From Coriobacteriaceae bacterium EMTCatB1 (GTDB lineage Bacteria > Actinomycetota > Coriobacteriia > Anaerosomatales > Anaerosomataceae): a stretch of DNA of 64,000 bases. A program made the position numbers and the translations under genes. This document shows positions 8,946 to 18,174 of the stretch, piece by piece. The stretch's first letter is position 1. Each line of letters begins with the position of its first letter. The notes beneath the pieces were generated by a model. It was not told the origin of the DNA, searched no databases, and saw only the letters and a list, made by a program, of their open reading frames with translations. The stretch is taken from the NCBI GenBank assembly GCA_001950395.1, contig BDLO01000001.1:781979-845978 (forward strand). The letters run 5' to 3'.

Positions 8946-11405
8946 CTACTCCCCCGCTGGCTCCTCCAGCGGCAGCCGCACCGTGAAGGTGCTCCCGCGC
9001 CCCACCTCGCTCGCGACCTCGATGCGGCCTCCGTGCGCGCGCACGATCTCGTCGGCGACGAAGAGCCCCACGCCCAGCCCGCCGAACCGCCGCGTCGAGG
9101 ACATGTCGGCCTGCGTGAAGCGGTCGAAGAGCTTCGGCGCGTCCTCGCTGCGGATGCCGACGCCTTGGTCGGACACGGCGATGAACGCCTCGCCGCCCTC
9201 GACGCCCACGCGCACCGTGACCGTGCCGCCTTCAGGCGAGAACTTCACGGCGTTGCTCACGAGGTTCTCGACGACGCGGCCGATGCGCTCGGGGTCGCAC
9301 GGCACGAGCGGCATGTCGGGCATAGCGTCGATGATGAGCAGATGCTCCTTGCCGCGCGGCACGGCCTCCGCGCGCAACCTCACCACCTGCTCCAGGTCGA
9401 CGGGCCGCTTGGCGAGCTTCAGCCCTCCCTCTGCCTGGATGGTCGTCGCTTCGAGGAGCTCTTCTATCAACGCCCGCATCCTCTCCGCGCTCGCCTCGAT
9501 CTTGCGCGCTACCTCGCACGCCTTGTCGGCAAGGTCGCCCGGGTGCATGTTCGAGAGGAGCTCAGCGTACCCGAGGATGCTCGTGAGCGGCGTGCGGAGC
9601 TCGTGCGACACGTTCGCGACGAAGCCGCTTGTAAGCTCATCGAGCATCCGCTCGTCGGTGACGTCGCGCTTCGTCACGATGAACCGGGGGCTGCTCACGC
9701 CGTGCACCGGAGAGACGGACATGCGCTCGTAGTAGCGGCTGCCGTCCTTCCTGAGCCCGATCGCGTCGCCCACCCAGGACTCCGCCACCCCGCCCAGCAC
9801 GAAGAGCCAGCCTTCGGACTCGCTCGCAGCGACGAGCTCGCCGATCTCTTTGCCGCAAAGTTCCGCTTCGTCGTATCCCGTGAGCCGCGCGAGCGCGCGG
9901 TTGCACGACAGGACGACGCCGCGCTCGTCCACGATCGCCACGCCGTCGGTCGCAGAGGCGAGCGCGGCCGACTGCAACGCCTGCTCTTCGCGGCTCTTGG
10001 CCAGCGCGATCGCCGTGGCGAGCGAGGCGGTCAGACGCTCCAGCACGCGTATCGTGGCCTCGTCGAAACCCTGCGGCGAGCGCGTCACGAAGACCGCACC
10101 GCCCGCGACCGACCCCTCGATCGTGATCGGCATCGCCGCGATGCTACGGATGCCCGCTTCGTCAAGCTCGCTTCCGATCTCGAGTCCTGGCTCTTCGGCC
10201 GAGACCAGCACGGTGCGGCCGTCGAGGACGGCGCCCCCACCCGGCACGATGTCCCACGGGACCTCGCGGGCGGTCAACAGCGCCTCGATCTCTGGCGGGC
10301 CGCTTGCGGCACGGGATTCCACTCCCCGGCCGCCGAGCAGACCGATGGCAGCAGCGCAGTGGCGGAACTCGGCGGTCAGCGACGCGCACACGTGCTCGAT
10401 GAGCCCGGAGGCGGGAACGCCGCGCGCCACGTCCGCATTGAGGTCCGCGAGCACGCGATCGAGGGCCTGGGCCCGATGGAGTCCGGTCACGTCCTGTCCG
10501 AACAGGTACCGCTTCTCCTCCCCGGCCGCGATCGTCCACGACACGACGCGCGGCTCGCCCCACGCGGTCTGGATCTCTTCGCGAAGCGAGACGCTCGCGC
10601 CGACCGCGGCAGCCGCGCCCAGCGTGCTCCCCTCCTCGAGCCGAAGCGCTTCGGCCAGCGGACGCCCGACGGCCTCGTCGCTCGTAACGCCGGTGAGCGC
10701 CTCTGCGCCGCGCGAGAACAGCTGCACGCGACCGTCGCCGTCGAGCACGATGATCGCCACGTCGAGAACGTCCACGACGCTGCGCGTGAAGTCGCGCTCT
10801 TCTCGAAGGTCGGCTTCGAGCTTCTTGCGCTTCGCGATGTCTGCGTTGAGCTCGGCGATGAGGTTCGCCTTGACCTCCACCTCTTCGGCGAGCATCCGCA
10901 TGGCGCGCTTGAGCTCGTCGTTGGCACGCTGCAGTTCCGCGGCCTTCTGCTCGACCTTCTGCACGAGACGCGCGTTGTACTCGACCAGCACCTCGTGCTC
11001 GTCTTCGATCTCAGGAGCGCGGACCTGCTCCGGTTCCCTCACCAGACGCGCCACCTCGTCGAGCTTCTTGAGGAGCGTGAGCGGGTCGAGCGGCTTGCGC
11101 CAGAACGCGTCAGCGCCGAGATCGAGGGCGAAGCGCTCGTCCGCGGGATCCGTGTACGACGCTGTGTAGAACACGAACGGCCGCGCCTTGAGCGTCTCGT
11201 GCGACTTCCACGCCCGGCACAGTTGGTAGCCGTCCATCCTCGGCATCAGGATGTCGCTGATCACCACGTCGGGCGGGGCGGCCTCCGCCATCTCCAGCGC
11301 CTCGCGACCATCGACAGCTGCGCGCACCTCGTGACCGCCCGACCGCACGATCGACTCCAGCAGGTAGCGGCTGGACGGATCGTCGTCGACGACCAAGACG
11401 TTCAC
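8946..11405 (-). CDS. hybrid sensor histidine kinase: receiver-coiled coil-PAS-GAF-PAS-HisKA-HATPase
   Basis: The 819-residue protein starts at GTG 11405 with AAGGGAG eight bases upstream. The order is a receiver domain (1-125, acidic DDD near residue 7 and phospho-acceptor Asp in VISDILMP), a long coiled coil (about 150-225), PAS (about 230-340), GAF (about 365-510), PAS (about 520-625), HisKA with SHELRTPL, and an HATPase with NLVSNAVKFSPEGG and GLGVGLFVADEIV. There are no membrane segments, so it senses inside the cell and may itself be controlled through its receiver. No response regulator lies beside it. The first 22 codons of the longer open frame lack a ribosome site and are excluded. 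Signal and target are unknown. Confidence 0.9.
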   Translation of the reverse strand: MNVLVVDDDPSSRYLLESIVRSGGHEVRAAVDGREALEMAEAAPPDVVISDILMPRMDGYQLCRAWKSHETLKARPFVFYTASYTDPADERFALDLGADAFWRKPLDPLTLLKKLDEVARLVREPEQVRAPEIEDEHEVLVEYNARLVQKVEQKAAELQRANDELKRAMRMLAEEVEVKANLIAELNADIAKRKKLEADLREERDFTRSVVDVLDVAIIVLDGDGRVQLFSRGAEALTGVTSDEAVGRPLAEALRLEEGSTLGAAAAVGASVSLREEIQTAWGEPRVVSWTIAAGEEKRYLFGQDVTGLHRAQALDRVLADLNADVARGVPASGLIEHVCASLTAEFRHCAAAIGLLGGRGVESRAASGPPEIEALLTAREVPWDIVPGGGAVLDGRTVLVSAEEPGLEIGSELDEAGIRSIAAMPITIEGSVAGGAVFVTRSPQGFDEATIRVLERLTASLATAIALAKSREEQALQSAALASATDGVAIVDERGVVLSCNRALARLTGYDEAELCGKEIGELVAASESEGWLFVLGGVAESWVGDAIGLRKDGSRYYERMSVSPVHGVSSPRFIVTKRDVTDERMLDELTSGFVANVSHELRTPLTSILGYAELLSNMHPGDLADKACEVARKIEASAERMRALIEELLEATTIQAEGGLKLAKRPVDLEQVVRLRAEAVPRGKEHLLIIDAMPDMPLVPCDPERIGRVVENLVSNAVKFSPEGGTVTVRVGVEGGEAFIAVSDQGVGIRSEDAPKLFDRFTQADMSSTRRFGGLGVGLFVADEIVRAHGGRIEVASEVGRGSTFTVRLPLEEPAGE

Positions 11406-11501
11406 GCGAGGACTCCCTTCGACAGCGCACAGCGACAAGGCATGTATCGGCACGAGCAGCGAGACTCTCAACCGCAGTCGTGTGAGAAGGTACCCGAAAT
11501 C

Positions 11502-11526
11502 GACGAGCGAGCCCGGGCTTCGTCTC
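11502..11526 (-). terminator. weak terminator-like hairpin after rluD
   Basis: GACGA and TCGTC flank the self-complementary AGCCCGGGCT in the gap just past the rluD stop. There is no clear T-run, so termination is only suggested. Confidence 0.25.
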
Positions 11527-12523
11527 AGCGCAGCCCGAGCAGCGGGAGCGCGCGTTCGCCGTCTGCGGTGACGCCCATCGAACGGTCTTGGATCCGCGCG
11601 TACGCGATGCGCAGATCCTCAGGGAGCGGGTCTGTGAACTCGAGATCCTCGCCGGTCGTCGGGTGCGTGAAGCGCAGACGGTACGCGTGCAGGAACTGCC
11701 GCGTCAGCCCCAGGTCGGCCTTGGGATGCCGTCTGCCGTAGAGCGGGTCACCGACGACGGGATGCTTGATGTACTGCATGTGGACCCGGATCTGGTGCGT
11801 GCGACCGGTGTAGAGCTTGCACTCGACGAGCGTGTAGCCGTCGTCGTGCGTCCCGGCCTCGAAGCGCTCGAGCACCGAGAACGTCGTCACCGACTGCTTC
11901 GCCCCCTCGGTGTCGACGACCGCCATGCGCAGCCGGTCTTTCGGGTGCCGACCGATGGGAGCGTCCACGATGCCCGTGTCGGGCGCGATGTACCCGTGGA
12001 CGAGCGCGGCGTACCGCCGCTCGACCGAGCGAACTTTGAGCGCCTCAGAAAGCGCCGCGTGCGCTTCGTCGCGCTTGGCGACCATCATCAGCCCCGAGGT
12101 GTCCTTGTCCAGCCGATGGACGATGCCTGGTCGGTCCTCGCCCGCGAGCGTCCCCAGCTCGTCAGCGTGAGCGAGCAGCGCGTGCACGAGCGTTCCGGAC
12201 GAGTGCCCACGCGCGGGGTGGACGACGAGACCCGCCGGTTTCGACAGCACGATGACGTGATCGTCCTCGTAGCGGACATCGAGCGGGATCTCCTCGGGCT
12301 CCAATCCAGAGGGCTCCGGGTCCGGGATGAACACCTCGATTCGCTCACCTGCACGCACGACGTGGTTCTTCGGCGCGACGCGGCCATTCACGAGCACGTT
12401 GCCATCCGCGATGAGCCGCTGAGCGAACGACCGGCTCACGATCGACTCGTCTGCCGCCAAGAACCGGTCCAGGCGATCGCCTGCGTCGTCAGCGCGCACG
12501 GTGAGCACGAGCCGCTCACCCAT
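11525..12523 (-). CDS. rluD: RluD/RluC-family rRNA pseudouridine synthase
   Basis: This 332-residue enzyme has an N-terminal S4 RNA-binding domain (about 15-80) and the RluA-type catalytic domain with the signature HRLDKDTSGLM, whose aspartate attacks the target uridine. The family changes uridines in 23S rRNA to pseudouridine. The length is normal. The ATG at 12523 lies inside the 3' end of lspA (8-bp overlap), which indicates translational coupling. The lspA–rluD pairing is common in Gram-positive genomes. The exact rRNA position modified cannot be read from sequence. Confidence 0.92.
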   Translation of the reverse strand: MGERLVLTVRADDAGDRLDRFLAADESIVSRSFAQRLIADGNVLVNGRVAPKNHVVRAGERIEVFIPDPEPSGLEPEEIPLDVRYEDDHVIVLSKPAGLVVHPARGHSSGTLVHALLAHADELGTLAGEDRPGIVHRLDKDTSGLMMVAKRDEAHAALSEALKVRSVERRYAALVHGYIAPDTGIVDAPIGRHPKDRLRMAVVDTEGAKQSVTTFSVLERFEAGTHDDGYTLVECKLYTGRTHQIRVHMQYIKHPVVGDPLYGRRHPKADLGLTRQFLHAYRLRFTHPTTGEDLEFTDPLPEDLRIAYARIQDRSMGVTADGERALPLLGLR

Positions 12524-12995
12524 CGCCGGTCTCCTCCTGCTTCTGCTCGCGCGCGAACAGGACGCGCGCCACGACGATCGCCACGCCGACGTCGAGCGCG
12601 ATGTCGGCCACGTTGAAGACCGGCCACACGTGCACGTCGAAGAAGTCCGTCACGCCACCGAGGAACGCGCGGTCGATCAGGTTGCCGGCGGCTCCGCCGG
12701 CGACAAGCCCCAGGGCAATCACCGTCCATCCGTCCTGGGGAGCGTGCCGCCACCACACGAACGCGATGCCCGCCAGCACCACCACGGCAGCGAGCATGAA
12801 CCACCCCATCGCACCCGGGAAGATGCCGAACGCCGCTCCGGTGTTCCTGACGTGCGTCAAGCTGAGCAGGCCGTCGACGACGGGACGCGAGTCGCCGATG
12901 GGCATCCACCTGCGAACGGCCGCCTTGCTCGCCTGGTCTGCAGCGAGGACTGCCCCCGCGGTGAGCACGAGCCGCAGGGCGGGTCGGGGCTGCAC
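12516..12995 (-). CDS. lspA: lipoprotein signal peptidase (signal peptidase II)
   Basis: This 159-residue membrane protease removes signal peptides from prolipoproteins after lipid attachment. It shows four hydrophobic segments, the N-terminal DQASK element, and the two aspartate motifs GGAAGNLIDR and FNVADIAL that form the aspartyl active site. The GTG start overlaps the stop codon of the upstream dksA-like gene (GTAGTG) with GGAGGAG just before it, so the longer upstream extension is not used. Its likely substrates in this window include BmpA, PstS and the DUF4349 protein. Confidence 0.95.
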   Translation of the reverse strand: MQPRPALRLVLTAGAVLAADQASKAAVRRWMPIGDSRPVVDGLLSLTHVRNTGAAFGIFPGAMGWFMLAAVVVLAGIAFVWWRHAPQDGWTVIALGLVAGGAAGNLIDRAFLGGVTDFFDVHVWPVFNVADIALDVGVAIVVARVLFAREQKQEETGDG

Positions 12996-13363
12996 TACAG
13001 CGACTCCTCCTGCGCCTTGCACGTCACGCACAGCTCGGCGTCGGGGACGGCTTTGAGACGCTCGAGCGGGATGTCGGCGCCACATCGGCGGCACACGCCG
13101 TACTCCCCAGACTCGATGCGCGCAAGCGCAGCCTGGACGCGCGCAAGAGACTGCCGCGCATTCTCCTCGAGCGTCTTGTCCAACTCGCGAGCGAAGGTCG
13201 CAGAACCCTGATCGGCCATGTGATCGCGGTAGTTGTTCTCGCCGGAGACGTCAGAGAGCGTCTCTTGTCCCTCACGCTCGTACTCCGCGATCTCCCTTTC
13301 GAGACGCACGCGCTCCGATTCGAGCACGTCCCTGAGCGCTGCGATGTCCTTGTCCGCGAGCAT
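12995..13363 (-). CDS. TraR/DksA-type C4 zinc-finger protein
   Basis: This 122-residue protein has an acidic coiled-coil N-terminal part and a zinc finger with CRRCG and CVTCK near the C-terminus, as in DksA/TraR and YteA proteins. Family members act on RNA polymerase or as sporulation and stress regulators; the exact role here is unknown. ATG 13363 is chosen over ATG 13381 because GGAGG sits five bases before it. It is the first gene of the lspA–rluD operon. Confidence 0.85.
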   Translation of the reverse strand: MLADKDIAALRDVLESERVRLEREIAEYEREGQETLSDVSGENNYRDHMADQGSATFARELDKTLEENARQSLARVQAALARIESGEYGVCRRCGADIPLERLKAVPDAELCVTCKAQEESL

Positions 13364-13397
13364 GCCGCCCTCCGTGGTCATGGCTGCTATCGAAAGA

Positions 13398-13413
13398 CGC
13401 CCCTTCGGGGGCG
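13398..13413 (-). terminator. UUCG-tetraloop hairpin
   Basis: CGCCCC and GGGGCG pair perfectly around TTCG on the plus strand. On the minus strand it lies between the broken kinase and the dksA-like gene, and is followed by a short T-rich stretch. It may end kinase transcription or fold in the leader of the next gene. Confidence 0.4.
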
Positions 13414-13430
13414 CCGTGTCCTCTGGACGC

Positions 13431-13436
13431 AGTATA
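13431..13436 (-). promoter_or_regulatory. candidate -10 of the dksA-lspA-rluD operon
   Basis: TATACT on the minus strand matches the -10 consensus at five of six places, in the 106-bp gap before ATG 13363. No good -35 is seen 16-18 bases upstream. Confidence 0.35.
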
Positions 13437-13469
13437 CCACGCCGCCTGCTTTCGGCGTGTCGTCGCTGC

Positions 13470-14666
13470 TCAGGCGCGGTGCTGCCAGTCGCGCGGCAGC
13501 ACCAGGTCGAAGACCGAGCCGCGCTCTGAGGTCTCCGGCAAGACGACCGAGCCTCCCAGAGAATCGGCAAGCCGTCGCGCGATCGACAGCCCGAGGCCCA
13601 CGCCGTCGGGACGCGACCCGTCCGGCAGCGAACCCTGCATGAACTCCTCGAAGAGCGTGTGGCGGATGTCTTCGCGAACGCCTGGTCCCGTGTCCCGCAC
13701 CCGGAACCGTATTCGGTCCGCCTGTGCTCTCAGCTCGACGGTCACGCCGCCTCGATCGCAGAACTTCACGGCATTGCCGACGAGGTTCATGAGGATCTGC
13801 TTCACCTTCGTGCGGTCGCTGAGCATCAGCACCTGCTCGCTCGGCGTCTCTGCCGCCACGTCGAGACCTTTGCGGTGCGCCTCCGGCAGCAGCATCTCGA
13901 CGACCTCGCGGACGAGCTCGACGGCATCGAACGAGGCGATCTCTATCGGGACCTCTCCCGACTCGATGCCGGCCACCTCGAGCACCTGCTCGACGATCGC
14001 AAGCAAGTGCTCGCCGGCGTCGCGCACCATCGCGACCTGCCGGCGCTGCTCTTCGTTGAGCTCACCGGCGTACCCTCTCAACAAGACATCGCTGAAACCG
14101 ATCACCGAATTGAGCGGCGTCCGGAGCTCGTGGCTGACCGTACGCATGAAGCGGTCCTTCGCCAGGTTCGCCTGCCTGAGCTCGTCGACGACCATCTCCA
14201 GAGTCCGAGCGAGCCCCTCGAGCTCCGCGGTTCGCGCCGCAACCGCGCGCTCGAGTTCGTCCTTGCGCGGCCACCCGGATCTCCGCGAGCTTGCGGTCGG
14301 TCACGTCGGTCATGAAGGTGAAGTTGTAGGGCGTGCCGTCGACGACCACCGGGCTCGTGACGAACTGCGCCCAGATCCGCCGGCCGTCCTTGCGCGTGAT
14401 CTCCAGCTCGACGAACGGAGCGCCCCCTCGATGGCCGCCATCGCGACCTCGATGGCGCGCCGCCGCTCTTCCGGATCCGGATACGCGAGCTCGAACCAGC
14501 CGTGGTCGCGCGCCTCCTGCGCGCTGTAGCCGCTGATGCGCTCCCACGCGGGGTTGTAGAACACGATCTCGCCGTCAGGTCTTCCGATGGAGATGCCGAT
14601 CGGAGCGGCGTCGAGCAGCACCTGCGCCCACTGGTCGTACGCGAAGGCCGACACAGCGAAACCCAC
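13470..14666 (-). pseudogene. PAS-domain sensor histidine kinase broken by two frameshifts
   Basis: Three frames read in turn give one kinase of about 399 residues. A PAS start begins at GTG 14666 behind GGAGG. The PAS end (ITRKDGRRIWAQFV through TDVTDRKLAEIR) lies in a second frame. A third frame holds HisKA (SHELRTPLNSVIGF) and an HATPase (LVGNAVKF, GVGLGLSIARRLAD). The first break is in a run of five C on the plus strand (14423-14427), where one base appears to be missing. The second is near 14264-14272 in a GC repeat, with one base extra or two missing. No membrane segment is seen. Either the gene is decayed or the sequence has small errors; the intact catalytic motifs suggest that any damage is recent. 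Confidence 0.8.
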
Positions 14667-14756
14667 TCGCCACCTCCGGACCGTTCGGCTCCTGTCGAAC
14701 GTCCGAAGCGCCCATGCACGCCTGCTCCGACGCCAGCGCACGCGCACCTCCGATCG

Positions 14757-17534
14757 TCAGCCGCCGATGGCTTCGAGCGCACGCGCGCACCGCTCGCACA
14801 CGTCTGGATGCGAGGGCACGACGCCCAGCTGGCGGTGGTTCCAGCAGCGCGGGCACTTCTCGCCGCGCGCTGGGAGCACCTCCACGGCCACCTCATCGCC
14901 TTCGGCAAGGTCGACTTCCGAGACGATGAAGATCTCGGCCAGCACATCGTGGCCGCGTTCGGCGAGCGCTTCGCGTACAACTGGTGGCGCCGTGACCACC
15001 AGCCTCGCTTCCTGGCTCTTGCCGATGGAGCCTGCGGCGCGCGCCTCCTCGAGCGCCTTCGTGACCGCCTCCCGGACCTCGAGCACTGCTTCATACGCCT
15101 CGCGAAGCGCCTCGGCCTCCTCCGCCGGCACCTCGACGCGCGGCCAGCCCGCCAGCTGAACGCTGTCGATGCCGCCCTTGAGGTGATCCGGCATGAAGCT
15201 CCACACCTCTTCGGTGGTGAAGGTCAGGATCGGCGCCAGCAGCCGGACGAGCGTGCGCAGGATCTCTGCGAGCGCCGTCTGCGCGCTGCGTCGCGAGGTC
15301 CAGCCCGGGGCGTCCGCGTACAGCCGATCCTTCAGCAGGTCGAGGTAGACCGCCGAGAGGTCGGTCACGCAGTACGCGTGCACCGCGTGGAACACCTGGT
15401 GGAACCGCCACTCGTCGTAGGCGGCCGTGACGCGCTCGACCACGTCCGCGAGCTGCACGAGCGCGAAGCGGTCGACCTCGCGCATCTCGCTCCACGGCAC
15501 CGCGTCGTCCGGCCCGAAGTCGTACAGGTTGGACAGCAGGAAGCGGAAGGTGTTGCGGATGCGGCGGTACGCCTCGCTCGTGCGCTGCAAGATCTCGTCG
15601 GACACCGACACGTCTTGCGAGTAGTCGGCTGACGCCACCCACAGCCGCACGATGTCGGCGCCGGAGTGCTTGATGACGTCGAGCGGCGAGATCACGTTGC
15701 CAAGCGACTTCGACATCTTGCGGCCTTCGCCGTCGACGATGAAGCCGTGCGTGAGGACGCGCTTGTACGGCGCCTCCCCGTACGCGCCCACGCTCGTGAG
15801 CAGTGCCGAGTGGAACCACCCGCGGTGCTGGTCGGTTCCCTCCAGGTACAGGTCCGCGGGCCGGCGGAGCTCCTCGCGCGCGTCGAGCACGCTCGTGTGC
15901 GACACGCCGGACTCCCACCACACGTCGAGGATGTCGTCTTCGGGAGCGAGGTCGCCGACGCCCGCGCCGCAGCGCGGGCACGCCGTGTCCGCTGGCAGGT
16001 ACTCCGCTGGCCTTCGGGTGAACCAAGCGTCCGCGCCCTCGCGCTCGAACAGGTCGATCACGGCGTCGAAGGTGGCCTCGGTCGCCACCGTCTCGCCGCA
16101 CTTCGTGCAGGCGAACACCGGGATCGGCACGCCCCACGCGCGCTGCCTGGAGATGCACCAGTCGGGCCGGTCGGCCAGCATGGAGCGGATCCTGTTCACG
16201 CTCCAACCAGGGATCCACTCCACGGTGTCGATCGCCGCGAGCGCCTGGTCGCGCAGGCCCGTCTTGTCCATCGACACGAACCACTGCTCCGTCGCACGGA
16301 AGATGACCGGCTGCTTGCAGCGCCAGCAGTGCGGATAGCTGTGGTCGATGCTGCCCGACGCCACGAGCGTGCCCCGCTCGCGCAGCCACTCGACGATCAC
16401 GGGGTCGGCCTCGCGCACGTTCAGCCCCGCGAACGGCCCGCCGCCCGCGTCGAACGTCCCGTCGTCCGTGACCGGCATCGGCATCGGCAGACCGTGCCGC
16501 ACGCCCATGAGGTAGTCCTCCTCGCCGTGGCCGGGCGCAGTGTGCACCGCGCCGGTGCCGGTCGAGAGGTCGACGTGCTCGCCGGTGACGACGACGCCCT
16601 CGACGCCCTCGTGGATAGGGTGCGCGTACCGGGCGCCAGCAAGCTCGCGCCCCGCGACTGCGGGCCCGACCACCTCCGCGCGGTCCCAGCCGGCCGCGGC
16701 GGCGACGCTGTGCGCCAGCGCCTCAGCGACGACGAGCACGCGCCCGTCGGGCGCTTTTAGCCCGACGTAGCGCGCGTCTTCGGCCAGCGTGACGGCGACG
16801 TTCGCCGGCAACGTCCACGGCGTGGTGGTCCAGATGAGCAGCCAGACCTCGCCTTCGGCGTCCCACGGGGTCTGCCCCAGCATCTTGAACGCCACGTAGA
16901 TCGACGGCGAGCGCTCGTCCGAGTACTCGATCTCGGCTTCTGCGAGTGCGGTGTGGCAGCGGATGCACCAGTGGATCGGCTTCGCACCTTTGTAGACCGC
17001 GCCGTCGAGGTACATCTTCTTGAAGATCCGCACGTTGCCCGCCTCGTACGCGGGGTCGAGCGTCAGGTACGGATCGTCCCAGTCACCGCGCACGCCGAGC
17101 CGCTTGAACTCCTCGCGCTGCGTGTCGACGAACTTGAGCGCGTACTCGCGACACAGCGCACGGAGCTCCGCCTGCGAGATCTCGGCCATGCGCTCGGGCC
17201 CCAAGTTCTTCTCGACCTGGTGCTCGATCGGCTGGCCGTGGCAGTCCCAGCCCGGGACGTACGGCGCGAGGTACCCGCGCATCGACTTGTACTTCACGAC
17301 GAGGTCCTTGAGCACCTTGTTGTAGGCGGTGCCCATGTGGATGTGGCCGTTGGCGTATGGCGGGCCGTCGTGCAGCACGAACAGCTCGCCGTCGGCGTTC
17401 TGCTCGAGCGAGCGGCGGTACACGTCGATGTCCCGCCAGAACTCGAGCCACTGCGGCTCGCGCTGCGCGAGGCTCGCCCGCATGGGGAACTCCGTCTGCG
17501 GCAGGTTCATCGTGTCCTTGTAGTCGTTCGCCAC
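14757..17534 (-). CDS. ileS: isoleucyl-tRNA synthetase
   Basis: This 925-residue class I synthetase charges tRNA-Ile in the cytoplasm. It shows the HIGH-type motif in ANGHIHMGTAYNK, the KMSKS loop in GRKMSKSLGNV, an editing domain between them, and a C-terminal zinc site with CPRCWNHR and CERCA. The GTG at 17534 follows AAGGCGG, while the longer open frame runs into the T-box leader. The bacterial-type length and zinc finger fit the eubacterial form rather than the long mupirocin-resistant form. It closes the division supercluster, as in many Gram-positive genomes. Confidence 0.96.
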   Translation of the reverse strand: MANDYKDTMNLPQTEFPMRASLAQREPQWLEFWRDIDVYRRSLEQNADGELFVLHDGPPYANGHIHMGTAYNKVLKDLVVKYKSMRGYLAPYVPGWDCHGQPIEHQVEKNLGPERMAEISQAELRALCREYALKFVDTQREEFKRLGVRGDWDDPYLTLDPAYEAGNVRIFKKMYLDGAVYKGAKPIHWCIRCHTALAEAEIEYSDERSPSIYVAFKMLGQTPWDAEGEVWLLIWTTTPWTLPANVAVTLAEDARYVGLKAPDGRVLVVAEALAHSVAAAAGWDRAEVVGPAVAGRELAGARYAHPIHEGVEGVVVTGEHVDLSTGTGAVHTAPGHGEEDYLMGVRHGLPMPMPVTDDGTFDAGGGPFAGLNVREADPVIVEWLRERGTLVASGSIDHSYPHCWRCKQPVIFRATEQWFVSMDKTGLRDQALAAIDTVEWIPGWSVNRIRSMLADRPDWCISRQRAWGVPIPVFACTKCGETVATEATFDAVIDLFEREGADAWFTRRPAEYLPADTACPRCGAGVGDLAPEDDILDVWWESGVSHTSVLDAREELRRPADLYLEGTDQHRGWFHSALLTSVGAYGEAPYKRVLTHGFIVDGEGRKMSKSLGNVISPLDVIKHSGADIVRLWVASADYSQDVSVSDEILQRTSEAYRRIRNTFRFLLSNLYDFGPDDAVPWSEMREVDRFALVQLADVVERVTAAYDEWRFHQVFHAVHAYCVTDLSAVYLDLLKDRLYADAPGWTSRRSAQTALAEILRTLVRLLAPILTFTTEEVWSFMPDHLKGGIDSVQLAGWPRVEVPAEEAEALREAYEAVLEVREAVTKALEEARAAGSIGKSQEARLVVTAPPVVREALAERGHDVLAEIFIVSEVDLAEGDEVAVEVLPARGEKCPRCWNHRQLGVVPSHPDVCERCARALEAIGG

Positions 17535-17562
17535 TTGATCCGCCTTTCGATCGCTCGAAACG

Positions 17563-17594
17563 AAAACGCGCTCCGCCCCAGCCGGGACGAAGCG
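17563..17594 (-). terminator. intrinsic terminator of the ileS T-box
   Basis: An 11-bp stem with two G-U pairs (17569-17594) and a GGCT loop is followed by CGTTTTCG. It competes with the antiterminator that includes the T-box sequence. Confidence 0.85.
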
Positions 17595-17846
17595 CGAACA
17601 GACGCTCCGCGGTACCACCCAGCTTGCGCGAGGACCGTTCCCGCGCGCCACTCGGCTGCCTGGTAACGGAGGCTCCCGTCGGCGCCTACTGCGCGTGAAG
17701 CGGTTCGGGCCGAGGCTCGGAGGTGATCTTCGCTGCGCGCTCGCCTGCGGGCTCGCACTGTCCCCGCTCGCTGGAAGGTCTGCTCTCGCAGCTACTCGTC
17801 CTCGTCGCTGCCTGTGTCGGTGTTGCCGGCGCCTGCGCGCCGCGTG
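17563..17846 (-). ncRNA. T-box leader (riboswitch) of ileS
   Basis: The 350-bp gap before ileS holds a T-box. Stem I carries GAGCGGGGACAGTGCGAGCC-type elements and a specifier ATC (plus 17725-17727) in GAAGATCACCTCCGAG, which is an isoleucine codon. The antiterminator box GGTGGTACCGCG lies at 17608-17621, with U at the position facing the tRNA discriminator A. A terminator stem follows. Uncharged tRNA-Ile would bind the specifier and the T-box and allow read-through into ileS. Confidence 0.92.
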
Positions 17847-17852
17847 GTGCCG

Positions 17853-17882
17853 ATGCTAGCGCAGCGCAGCTCGCACGGTCAA
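17853..17882 (-). promoter_or_regulatory. candidate promoter of the ileS T-box transcript
   Basis: TTGACC (17877-17882) and TAGCAT (17853-17858) are 18 bases apart on the minus strand, between the DUF167 gene stop and the T-box stem I. A start near 17846 would give a leader of about 310 bases. Confidence 0.5.
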
Positions 17883-17888
17883 CGCGCC

Positions 17889-18170
17889 CTACAGGAGCGG
17901 CGTGGGCCGCGGCCCGAACGCACGCTCCAGGTCGGGCTCGTCCACGCCGTCGACCTCGACGAGCTTGTGCCGTGACGTGTGCCCGCGCACGACGCGCACC
18001 GACGACTTCGGAACCCCGAGAGCATCGGCGATGACAGCGCACACCGCGGCGTTCGCCTGCCCCCGGTCAGGAGCGGCGGTGACGCGGACAGCGAGCTCAG
18101 CGCCCGACCAGCCGTCGCAGCCGTTCGAGCGCGCCTTCGGCGTCACTTTGACGCCGAACACGACGCCCAT
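17889..18170 (-). CDS. DUF167 / YggU family protein
   Basis: This 93-residue protein has the family features KVTPKARSN near the start and DRGQANAAVCAVIADALGV in the middle, followed by GHTSRHKLVEV. The family is widespread and often sits after yggT or divIVA; its biochemical role is unknown. The ATG at 18170 is four bases past the divIVA stop and fits the normal family length, so the longer upstream frame, which overlaps divIVA, is rejected. Confidence 0.88.
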   Translation of the reverse strand: MGVVFGVKVTPKARSNGCDGWSGAELAVRVTAAPDRGQANAAVCAVIADALGVPKSSVRVVRGHTSRHKLVEVDGVDEPDLERAFGPRPTPLL

Positions 18171-18174
18171 GGCG

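Noticed and set aside
8520-11741. A 1073-codon open frame on the plus strand
   Set aside because: It is antisense to the wapA start and the histidine kinase, with R/H/A/E-rich filler composition typical of GC-rich shadow frames.
14667-14756. A possible small gene between ileS and the broken kinase
   Set aside because: Only 90 bases, no ribosome site and no coding-like frame.
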